This document shows, one piece after another, positions 25,393 to 32,536 of a stretch of DNA of 64,000 bases. The stretch's first letter is position 1. Each line of letters starts with the position of its first letter. Source of the DNA: Streptomyces broussonetiae (lineage in GTDB: Bacteria > Actinomycetota > Actinomycetes > Streptomycetales > Streptomycetaceae); contig NZ_CP047020.1 in the NCBI RefSeq assembly GCF_009796285.1, forward strand, positions 6,076,001 through 6,140,000, written 5' to 3'. The position numbers and the translations under genes were made by a program. The notes beneath the pieces were generated by a model. That model did not search any database. It was not told the origin of the DNA and saw nothing but the letters and a program-made list of their open reading frames with translations.

Positions 25393-25463
25393 TACCCGGA
25401 CCGGGCGACCGGACACTCACCGCGCGATGACGTTCCCCGCGCGGACGCTCGCCCTGTGGACGT

Positions 25464-26096
25464 TCACTTCTTGACGGCGCACAGCAGCCCGTCGCCCACC
25501 GGCAGCAGCGACGAGACCAGCTCCTGGCTCTCGCGCACCGAGCGCAGCAGTTCGCGCAGCCGCAGCACTTCCGTCGGCTGCGGCCCCGAGTCGACCGTAC
25601 GGCCGCCCGCGAAGACGCCCTCGAAGACCACCAGGCCGCCAGGTCGCAGCAGGCGCAAGGATTCAGTGAGGTAGTCGGAGTACTCCTGGCGGTCGCCGTC
25701 GCAGAAGACGAGGTCGTAGCCCGCGTCCGCGAGCCGGGGCAGGACATCCAGGGCGCGGCCCGGTATGAAGCGGGCCCGGTTGCTGGCGAAGCCGCAGGCG
25801 CGGAAGGCCTGCCGGGCGAACTGCTGGTGCTCCGGTTCCGGGTCGACCGTGGTGAGCACCCCGTCCGGACGCATGCCGTGCAGCAGATGGATTCCGGACA
25901 CCCCGCAGCCGGTACCTATCTCCGCGACGGCCTTGGCGTCCACGGAGGCGGCGAGCAGTCGCAGCGCGGCGCCCGTGCCGGGCGACACCGAGCGCAGCCC
26001 TGCCTCGCGGGCCCGGTCGCGGGCCCAGTGCAGCGCTTCGTCCTCGGCGACGTAGGCGTCGGCGAACGCCCAGCTCGTCTGCCGGTTGCCGGTAAT
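25464..26096 (-). CDS. SAM-dependent O-methyltransferase, apparently starting at ATT
   Basis: Class I methyltransferase of the catechol-O-methyltransferase-like Methyltransf_3 family (Rv1220c position), 210 residues. SAM site VAEIGTGCGVSGIHLL, then TVDPEPEHQQFA and DLVFCDGDRQEY. The first ordinary start codon in frame (GTG 25988) would remove about 36 residues that include TGNRQTSWAFADAYVAEDEAL, a stretch I recall as conserved. Just above it lies aggagag-ggtc-ATT, a strong ribosome site four to six bases before ATT at 26096. No upstream ATG, GTG or TTG is available in frame. I therefore infer initiation at ATT. Substrate unknown. Confidence 0.82.
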   Translation of the reverse strand: MTGNRQTSWAFADAYVAEDEALHWARDRAREAGLRSVSPGTGAALRLLAASVDAKAVAEIGTGCGVSGIHLLHGMRPDGVLTTVDPEPEHQQFARQAFRACGFASNRARFIPGRALDVLPRLADAGYDLVFCDGDRQEYSDYLTESLRLLRPGGLVVFEGVFAGGRTVDSGPQPTEVLRLRELLRSVRESQELVSSLLPVGDGLLCAVKK

Positions 26097-26149
26097 GACC
26101 CTCTCCTGTCCCCGTGGTTGCCTGGGCGTGACTGTATCCGTTGGCGTCG

Positions 26150-26175
26150 GGAACCCGCAGATGGGACCGGACGTT
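26150..26175 (+). promoter_or_regulatory. ECF-type promoter GGAAC-N17-CGTT upstream of sigE
   Basis: gggaacc with ggaac at 26150-26154, 17 bases, then cgtt at 26172-26175. This is the -35/-10 form recognised by SigE-like ECF sigma factors. It points at sigE, whose ATG lies about 150 bp downstream, so positive autoregulation is likely. It also overlaps the upstream side of the divergent methyltransferase gene. Confidence 0.55.
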
Positions 26176-26324
26176 TAAGGGGAAGAGACGGTGGCCGGCC
26201 GCACGACGGGGGGTATGAGGTGGATCGGGGCACCGAGCAACTGCTGACGCAGCAGCATGAGCCGTATCAGCAAGTATCAAATTCTCGTAAAACCGCTTAT
26301 CCGGAGCTAACGGGCGAGGTGGCT

Positions 26325-27107
26325 ATGGTAGGGGCTCCACTGGACACCACCAGAGCCGACAGGGGAGGTGCGGCTGCGCCCGGAGATCGGGGCGGAGTGC
26401 TGCGGCGCTTCCTCGGGTCGGCGGGCAGGCCGAAATCCGTGACCGACACCGCTGCTGACCACCACGCCGGTTTCGCCGCAGGCGAGGCCCAGACCGCGAC
26501 CTTCTCCACCGACGCGGACGGGCAGGCGTGGACTCCGCCCACGTGGGAGGAGATCGTCAGCACGCACAGCGCCCGGGTCTACCGCCTGGCGTACCGCCTG
26601 ACGGGCAACCAGCACGACGCCGAGGACCTCACCCAGGAGGTCTTCGTCCGTGTCTTCCGGTCCCTGTCGACGTACTCGCCGGGCACCTTCGAGGGCTGGC
26701 TGCACCGCATCACCACCAACCTCTTCCTGGACATGGTCCGCCGTAAGCAGCGCATCCGCTTCGACGCCCTCGGCGACGACGCGGCCGAGCGCCTGGCCAG
26801 CCGTGAGCCCACCCCGCAGCAGCTCCTCAACGACGCGCACTTCGACGCCGACGTCCAGCAGGCCCTCGACACCCTGGCGCCCGAGTTCCGCGCCGCCGTC
26901 GTCCTGTGCGACATCGAGGGACTGTCGTACGAGGAGATCGCCGCGACCCTCGGCGTGAAGCTCGGCACGGTCCGCTCCCGTATCCACCGCGGCCGCTCGC
27001 AGCTCCGCAAGGCCCTCGCGCACCGGTCCCCGGAGGCGCGCGCGGCCGAACGGCGCTCCTTCATGACCCGTGTCCCCGCTCTGGGAGGAGGGGGCGCGAC
27101 CGCGTGA
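26325..27107 (+). CDS. sigE: ECF RNA polymerase sigma factor SigE (M. tuberculosis SigE type)
   Basis: 260 residues from ATG 26325 (gcgaggtgg upstream). Residues 1-80 are a poorly conserved extension; region 2 is ARVYRLAYRLTGNQHDAEDLTQEVFVRVF with WLHRITTNLFLDMVRRKQR, and region 4 has LSYEEIAATLGVKLGTVRSRIHRGRSQLRKAL. Controls envelope and surface stress genes in actinobacteria. Its stop overlaps the anti-sigma gene start by 4 bp, and an htrA-type protease and tatB follow, the same order as Rv1221-Rv1224. The name follows the mycobacterial gene, not S. coelicolor sigma-E of the cse operon. Confidence 0.92.
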   Translation: MVGAPLDTTRADRGGAAAPGDRGGVLRRFLGSAGRPKSVTDTAADHHAGFAAGEAQTATFSTDADGQAWTPPTWEEIVSTHSARVYRLAYRLTGNQHDAEDLTQEVFVRVFRSLSTYSPGTFEGWLHRITTNLFLDMVRRKQRIRFDALGDDAAERLASREPTPQQLLNDAHFDADVQQALDTLAPEFRAAVVLCDIEGLSYEEIAATLGVKLGTVRSRIHRGRSQLRKALAHRSPEARAAERRSFMTRVPALGGGGATA

Positions 27108-28165
27108 GTGGATCTCGGTCGAAACCTGCGGAGGCGCACCTCGCAGAGCAGCACCTGGGAGACCGACTCTCCGCCCTGGTGGACGGAGAGCTCGGTCATG
27201 AGTCGCGTGAGCGGGTCCTCGCGCACCTGGCCACCTGTGCCCGGTGCAAGGCGGAGGCGGACGCCCAGCGCCGGCTGAAGAACGTGTTCGCGGAGGCGGC
27301 CCCGCCGCCGCCCTCGGCGAGCCTCCTGGCCCGCCTCCAGGGCCTGCCCGCGGGCGGTGACGGCATGTCCCCGCCGGGCGGCGGTCTCTTCGGGGACGAC
27401 GCTCAGGACGAGCCGGCCGGAAGAGGCGACGGCTTCGGTGGAGCGTCCGGCCTGTCCGGCATACCGGACGTCTCCGGGGTCTTCGGAGCGCGGCGCGGGG
27501 AGCGTTTCGCGTTCGGGTACGTGCCTGCCCGTCCCCACGGCCCGGCCCCCGCGGCCCATGAGCGCGGCTTCCGCATCCATCCCGTCGGCCGTCCGGACGA
27601 GGTCCGCTCCGCCTCGCGCGGCCTGCGGTTCGCGTTCGTCGCCGCGGGTGCGGTCTCACTGGCCGCGGTCGCCCTCGGCGGCGTGACCACCGCCTTCCCT
27701 GGCGACACCTCCGCGGACGCCCGCGGCGGCGCCGGCACCGGCAGCATCGTTCCCGCACGCTCGGCCGGTTCGGGCGCAGGTGCGGTCACACCCGACAGCA
27801 CCGGCCAGCGGCGCCGCTCGACGGGCCCGCTGCTCGTCCAGGGCAGCGCGCTGCTCGGGCAGACCTCGGCGGCGCCGACGTCGATGTCCGCGCCGCTGGT
27901 GCCCGGCATGCCGCCCTCCGCGACCGGGCAGACCCCGGGCGACGCCTTGCGCGGCCTGGCCGCGCCGGTGATGGCCGGTGCGGCCGCGATCTCCCCGCTG
28001 ATACGTCCGCTCGACGACACCGTGGTCTACCCGCTCAACGCCTGGTCCACGGTCCCCGGAGTGACCGGCTCCGGCCTGCTGACCGCCCCCGTCCCCAGCC
28101 CCACGTCCCCCGCCGCGTCCGCCGCACCCGCGCCGTCCCCTTCCGCGCCCTTGCAAACCCCCTGA
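27104..28165 (+). CDS. Zinc-binding anti-sigma factor (RseA-like) with long external tail
   Basis: 353 residues from GTG 27104 (GTGA overlap with sigE). The N-terminal ZAS domain LGDRLSALVDGELGHESRERVLAHLATCARCKAEAD has His41, Cys45 and Cys48, the H-x3-C-x2-C zinc motif that holds the sigma factor. After a Gly/Pro-rich linker, one membrane helix at about 172-197 (FVAAGAVSLAAVALGGVTTA) leads to an Ala/Pro/Ser-rich outside part of about 150 residues. M. tuberculosis RseA is far shorter and soluble-like, so the external tail is a distinctive feature here. Confidence 0.88.
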   Translation: MSGSRSKPAEAHLAEQHLGDRLSALVDGELGHESRERVLAHLATCARCKAEADAQRRLKNVFAEAAPPPPSASLLARLQGLPAGGDGMSPPGGGLFGDDAQDEPAGRGDGFGGASGLSGIPDVSGVFGARRGERFAFGYVPARPHGPAPAAHERGFRIHPVGRPDEVRSASRGLRFAFVAAGAVSLAAVALGGVTTAFPGDTSADARGGAGTGSIVPARSAGSGAGAVTPDSTGQRRRSTGPLLVQGSALLGQTSAAPTSMSAPLVPGMPPSATGQTPGDALRGLAAPVMAGAAAISPLIRPLDDTVVYPLNAWSTVPGVTGSGLLTAPVPSPTSPAASAAPAPSPSAPLQTP

Positions 28166-28299
28166 CCGGCCACTGCGCCACGGCCCGCGAACCTGGTTGA
28201 ATCCGGTGAGGGCCGTTCCCGCGGCGATGACCCGGGGGCGTAGTCGACGTTCCGCGGTCGCCGCCGAAGCGTGCGGCCGCGGCCAGCTGTGGGGAGAGC

Positions 28300-30948
28300 A
28301 TGAACGAGGGGAACCGCGTCCCGCCGGGGCAGGAACCGGAGGGACCGGCGGGGGCGACGCCGCCCGGCCGACCGGACGACACCGGCCGGGAGACAGCACC
28401 GCAGGCCGAGGGGGCCCGGCCCGTGCGGTCCCGCACGGGGAGACCCGGGAGCGAGCCGTCCGAGCGGTCCGGGACGCCTGAGACCGAGCCTGCGGCAGAC
28501 ACGCGCGAGGCCACGGGGGGCAATGCGGAGAGGCCCGGGACGGCGGCGTCGGAGGGAGGCGAGCCGGAGGCGGGTGCGTCCGAGGGGGGCGAGTCCGATG
28601 CGGTGGCGTCGGGGGTGGTCGAGTCCCAGGCGGTTGTGTCCGAGGCGGGTGCGTCGGAGGGAGGCGAGCCGGAGGCGGTGGCGTCCGAGGGAGTCGAGCC
28701 CGATGCGGTGGCGTCGGGGGTGGTCGAGTCCCAGGCGGTTGTGTCCGAGGCGGGTGCGTCCGAGGGGGGCGAGCCGGAGGCGGGTGCGTCCGAGGGGGTC
28801 GAGCCCGAGGCGCTGGCGTCGGGGGCCGAGAGTTCCGGGGGCGCGAATTCCGGGGCGTCGGACGGAGCCGAGGCGGCGGCCATGGCCATGGCCGAGGGGG
28901 ACTTCGAACTGGCCAAGCCGTCGTCTGCCGCCGGCGTCGGCTTCGAGGCGGGCGAGGCCGAGGCGAACAGGGGTGCGGCGACCGACGTACCGGCTGGGCC
29001 CGGCGACAGCGCCTGGGCGGCTCCCACAGGGCGTCCCAAGCCCCTGCACGACCCCGACCCCTACGGCACCCCACCCTACGGTGAGCCGGGCCCCTGGGCA
29101 CCCGCACCGCCCGTCCAGCACCCGGCAGCGGCCGCGGCCCAGGCAGCCCCCGCCCCCTCGGCACCGGCACCCGGCGCTCCCGCGCCCACGCCGGGCACTC
29201 ACGGGCCTGCCGCGCCGGTGCCCGCGCCTTCGGCTCCTGCTCCGGTGCCTGCGGTGCCGGTCGCCGGTGCTTCCGCGCCGGGCACTCTTGCGCCCGGCGC
29301 CTCCGCACCTGCACCAGGCACTCTTGCGCCCGGCGCCCCTGCGCCTGTGCCGGGGGCTCAGACGCCAGGTGCCGCCGCGCCCGCGCCCATCCCCGCGCCC
29401 GCGCCCATCCCCGCGCCCGCGCCCATCCCCGCGCCCGGTGCCGCCGCGCCCGCGCCCCCTGCTCCTGCCCCGGTGCCTGCGGCCCCGGCCGCCGGTGCTC
29501 CCGCGCCTCCGGCTCCCGCACCCATGACCGGGTCCACACCTCCGGCCCCCATGCCCACCCCCACGCCATCGGCTCCCGCCCCGGTGCCCGTGACCCCGGC
29601 TTCCGCGTCGGGGGTTCCCGCGCCGACGGGCTCGGTGCCCGGGCTCGGTTCGCAGGGTCCCGGCGCCGCTGCCCCGCCCCCCGCAGTCGGCGCCCCCGTG
29701 CCCCTCCCCGCACAAGCCGCGCACGCCGTGGGTGACCCCTGGGGGCGTTATGACCCCTGGGCTCCCGGGTCGGCGCAGGAGCAGGCTCTCCTGCACGGGG
29801 TCCTCCAGCAGACCGGAGCCGTCGGAGCGAGGGACGGGCGGTGGAGCAGGCGGTTGGTGCTGGGGTGGACCCTGGTCGTCGCTCTTGTCTGCGCGGGGGT
29901 CGGCGGCGTCGTCGGAGCCTATGTCGAGAGGCAGGGACTCGGCGGCGATGTGCACCTGCCGCAGGCCGGCTCGGTGCCCGCCGGGCGGGCACCGAACAGT
30001 GTGGCCGGGATCGCCGCCCGCGCGCTGCCCAGCGTCGTCACACTGCACGTCTCCGGGACCGACCAGTCCGACACCGGCACCGGCTTCGTACTCGACACCC
30101 AGGGGCACATCCTCACCAACAACCACGTCGTCGCCCCCGCCGGAGCCGGCGGCTCGATCACCGTCACCTTCAGCAGCGGCGACACCGTCAGGGCCAAGGT
30201 GGTCGGCCACGACAGCGGCTACGACCTCGCCGTCGTCCAGGTCCACGGCGTGCACGGGCTCACCCCGCTGCCGCTCGGGAACTCCGACGACGTCCGGGTC
30301 GGCGACGCCGTCGTCGCCATCGGCGCGCCCTTCGACCTGGCCAACACCGTGACCTCCGGCATCATCAGCGCCAAGGAACGCCCCATAACGGCGGGCGGCG
30401 AAAAGGGTGACGGGAGCGACGTCAGCTACGTCGACGCGCTGCAGACCGACGCGCCCATCAACCCGGGCAACTCCGGCGGACCGCTGCTCGACTCCCGCGC
30501 CCGGGTGATCGGCATCAACTCGGCCATCCGTTCCGCCGACGACGGCTCCGACTCGGGCGCCGGCCAGTCCGGCTCCATCGGCCTCGGCTTCGCCATCCCC
30601 GTGAACCAGGCCAAGCGCGTCGCAGAGGAGCTGATCAACGACGGCCGGGCGACCCACCCCGTCATAGGCGTCACGCTCGACATGGCCTACACCGGCGACG
30701 GCGCCCGTGTGGACAGCAAGAGCGCGAGCGGCGGCCCCGCCGTCACCAGGGGCGGCCCCGGTGACCGGGCCGGTCTGAAGGCGGGCGATGTGATCACCGA
30801 GGTCGATGCGGAGCGCGTCCACACCGCCGAGGAACTGATCGTCAAGATCCGTGCCCACCGGCCCGGCGACCGGCTACGGCTGACGGTGCGGCGCGACGGC
30901 ACCGACCGGGAGATTGCGCTGGTGCTCGGCGCGGCGGAGCAGAACTGA
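28300..30948 (+). CDS. HtrA/DegP-type membrane serine protease with long repetitive N-terminus
   Basis: 882 residues from ATG 28300. Residues 1 to about 510 are a disordered, acidic then Pro/Ala-rich cytosolic region built of repeats; a membrane helix lies at about 517-540; the external trypsin-like domain carries His609 (TNNHVV), Asp642 (YDLAVVQV) and Ser725 (NPGNSGGPLL); a PDZ domain with RAGLKAGDVITEVDAERV ends the protein. Degrades or refolds misfolded exported proteins. Its place after sigE and the anti-sigma factor matches Rv1223. The N-terminal half is far longer than in mycobacteria. Confidence 0.92.
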   Translation: MNEGNRVPPGQEPEGPAGATPPGRPDDTGRETAPQAEGARPVRSRTGRPGSEPSERSGTPETEPAADTREATGGNAERPGTAASEGGEPEAGASEGGESDAVASGVVESQAVVSEAGASEGGEPEAVASEGVEPDAVASGVVESQAVVSEAGASEGGEPEAGASEGVEPEALASGAESSGGANSGASDGAEAAAMAMAEGDFELAKPSSAAGVGFEAGEAEANRGAATDVPAGPGDSAWAAPTGRPKPLHDPDPYGTPPYGEPGPWAPAPPVQHPAAAAAQAAPAPSAPAPGAPAPTPGTHGPAAPVPAPSAPAPVPAVPVAGASAPGTLAPGASAPAPGTLAPGAPAPVPGAQTPGAAAPAPIPAPAPIPAPAPIPAPGAAAPAPPAPAPVPAAPAAGAPAPPAPAPMTGSTPPAPMPTPTPSAPAPVPVTPASASGVPAPTGSVPGLGSQGPGAAAPPPAVGAPVPLPAQAAHAVGDPWGRYDPWAPGSAQEQALLHGVLQQTGAVGARDGRWSRRLVLGWTLVVALVCAGVGGVVGAYVERQGLGGDVHLPQAGSVPAGRAPNSVAGIAARALPSVVTLHVSGTDQSDTGTGFVLDTQGHILTNNHVVAPAGAGGSITVTFSSGDTVRAKVVGHDSGYDLAVVQVHGVHGLTPLPLGNSDDVRVGDAVVAIGAPFDLANTVTSGIISAKERPITAGGEKGDGSDVSYVDALQTDAPINPGNSGGPLLDSRARVIGINSAIRSADDGSDSGAGQSGSIGLGFAIPVNQAKRVAEELINDGRATHPVIGVTLDMAYTGDGARVDSKSASGGPAVTRGGPGDRAGLKAGDVITEVDAERVHTAEELIVKIRAHRPGDRLRLTVRRDGTDREIALVLGAAEQN
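28595..28760 (+). repeat. Two 61-bp direct repeats with 105-bp period inside the protease gene
   Basis: Identical 61-base stretches at 28595-28655 and 28700-28760 encode a DAVASGVVESQAVVSEAGAS unit. Flanking sequence consists of looser copies of ASEGGEPEA. Confidence 0.9.
29383..29436 (+). repeat. Three perfect 18-bp tandem repeats (APIPAP) in the protease gene
   Basis: gcgcccatccccgcgccc occurs three times in tandem, encoding three APIPAP units within the long Pro/Ala linker that leads to the membrane helix. Confidence 0.95.
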
Positions 30949-30966
30949 CACAAGTCTCACCTCGGG

Positions 30967-31000
30967 ACGGTACCGGTCGGACAGCAACGCCGGGTACCGT
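30967..31000. promoter_or_regulatory. Inverted repeat before tatB
   Basis: acggtacc (30967-30974) and ggtaccgt (30993-31000) are perfect 8-bp arms 18 bases apart, between the protease stop and the tatB start. It may be an operator or a weak processing/termination hairpin. Confidence 0.35.
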
Positions 31001-31031
31001 TGAGCGACCGAGGACACGCAAGGAGCGTCAG

Positions 31032-31544
31032 GTGTTCAATGACATAGGGCCACTGGAGCTGGTGACGATCGTCGTCATTGCCGTGCTCGTCTTCGGCCCG
31101 GACAAGCTCCCCAAGGTCATCCAGGACGTGACGCGCACGATCCGGAAGATCCGCGAGTTCTCGGAGAGCGCCAAGCAGGACATCCGCAGCGAACTGGGCC
31201 CCGAGTTCAAGGACTTCGAATTCGAGGACCTCAATCCCAAGACGTTCATCCGCAAGCAGCTGGACAATGACGAGCTGGGCCTGAAGGAGATCCGCAACGG
31301 CTTCGACCTGAAGAAGGAGATGGCCGAGGTCACGGACGCCGTCAACGGCTGGGACAGTGAGGCTTCCGCTGCCTCCTCGACTTCTTCCTCGGCCTCTTCT
31401 TCCGCGTCGTCCTCGTCCTCGAATTCCGGCTCCGGGAATTCCGGATCCGGAAATTCCGGTTCGGGCGGGCGCATCGACATGACAAAGAAGCCCGAGGGGC
31501 CCGGCACGGACGAGCGGCCGCCGTTCGACGCGGACGCCACCTGA
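31032..31544 (+). CDS. tatB: Sec-independent (Tat) translocase subunit TatB
   Basis: 170 residues from GTG 31032. Short N-terminal membrane helix (about 1-20), the conserved FGPDKLPK hinge, then a long amphipathic helix and an acidic C-terminal region. The tail from about residue 113 is Ser/Gly/Asn-rich with NSGSG repeats (aattccgg units at DNA level). TatB recognises twin-arginine precursors with TatC. Located after sigE-antisigma-htrA, as in M. tuberculosis (Rv1224). Confidence 0.93.
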   Translation: MFNDIGPLELVTIVVIAVLVFGPDKLPKVIQDVTRTIRKIREFSESAKQDIRSELGPEFKDFEFEDLNPKTFIRKQLDNDELGLKEIRNGFDLKKEMAEVTDAVNGWDSEASAASSTSSSASSSASSSSSNSGSGNSGSGNSGSGGRIDMTKKPEGPGTDERPPFDADAT

Positions 31545-31810
31545 CCCAGCGTTCCCACCGACGCACCGGCCGCGGCCGGCGGTCGCCGACACGCGCACGC
31601 GGGCGCATGCCGCGCACGTGACGCGTTTCATAGCACACCCCCGTCGCACACGGCTTGAACAGGTCGTTCGCGCGACCCACGCATCCAGCGCCTGCCCTGC
31701 GGCCCTCGGCCGGGTGGATATGCTGCCGAGTTGTTGTGCGGACCGGACGAGTGCGCCCGAAGGGGGGCGGGCCGCCCCGGTCCGACGAGAGCGAGGAGGC
31801 GTCCGGGCAG

Positions 31811-32479
31811 ATGGAGACGACGAGTCGGGTGGGCGCGCAGGCGCCGGCTGCGGAGGGTGGACAGCAGTTTCTCTCCGCCCGGCGCACGGTCGACGGATAC
31901 CTGCAGGCGCCCTTCCCGTGGTACGGCCTCGACGAGGCGTTCACCGGGCCGCGCTGGCTGATGCAGGTCGGTACGGCGGCCGACGGTGCCGTCGAGCACG
32001 GTTCGATAGGGCACGGTGACGAGCCGTCCGTACGGAGTGAGAGCGGCGCCGCCGGTGAGCCGCGGGAGAAGTTCGCGGTGGTGGTCACCGTCGCCGCGCA
32101 GCCGTCCCGGAGGAGCGCCGACGGTACGGGGCTGCTGGAGGCGACATCGGTCTCCTCGGCGGCGTGGCTGGCCGGAGTGGGGCTGCTGTCGTTCACCTGG
32201 CCCGGGCAGATGGACCACAGCCTGCGGGACGACTGGCTGGAGCAGCAGACGGAGACCGCGTGGGCTCTGGCCGACGATCTCGAAGGGCCGGAGTGGTCCC
32301 GGCTCTCGCTGCCGGTGGACGGGGCCGCGGTCTCGTTCTACTACCGGGAGTCGGAGTTCGGGTGGGTGCTCGCCGGTTCCACCGGGCAGGGTGTGCACCT
32401 CGGGGCGTACGGGCGGGGCATGAGCGCGTACGGGCTCGGGTTCGCCGTGGTCAAGGACATCGCCGCGTACACCGCCTAG
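31811..32479 (+). CDS. Conserved hypothetical protein
   Basis: 222 residues from ATG 31811 (gaggagg about 11 bases upstream; earlier in-frame ATG at 31655 lacks support). No signal peptide or membrane helix. Contains FLSARRTVDGYLQAPFPWYGLDEAFTGPRWLMQVGTAADGAVEHGSIGHGDEP and a C-terminal ESEFGWVLAGSTGQGVHLGAYGRGMSAYGLGFAVVKDIAAY. The aromatic-rich beta-type sequence resembles proteins I have seen only as Streptomyces hypotheticals. Between the tatB block and the A/T-richer island. Confidence 0.72.
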   Translation: METTSRVGAQAPAAEGGQQFLSARRTVDGYLQAPFPWYGLDEAFTGPRWLMQVGTAADGAVEHGSIGHGDEPSVRSESGAAGEPREKFAVVVTVAAQPSRRSADGTGLLEATSVSSAAWLAGVGLLSFTWPGQMDHSLRDDWLEQQTETAWALADDLEGPEWSRLSLPVDGAAVSFYYRESEFGWVLAGSTGQGVHLGAYGRGMSAYGLGFAVVKDIAAYTA

Positions 32480-32487
32480 GTCCTGGT

Positions 32488-32535
32488 GGGCGCGCCCCGG
32501 ACCGCCGCAGCCCTGCGGCGGTCCGGGGCGCGCCC
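32488..32535. terminator. Very strong bidirectional terminator
   Basis: Two perfect 22-base arms (32488-32509 and 32514-32535) with a four-base loop, exactly between the stop of the plus-strand gene (32479) and that of the minus-strand membrane protein (32537). Confidence 0.85.
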
Positions 32536-32536
32536 G

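Noticed and set aside
25464..26096. Frameshift or truncation of the O-methyltransferase
   Set aside because: The conserved N-terminal sequence continues in the same frame up to a strong ribosome site; only the start codon is unusual, so no frameshift is needed.
28027..30858. 943-codon open frame antisense to the HtrA gene
   Set aside because: No domain, repeats mirror those of the sense gene; the catalytic triad supports the plus strand.
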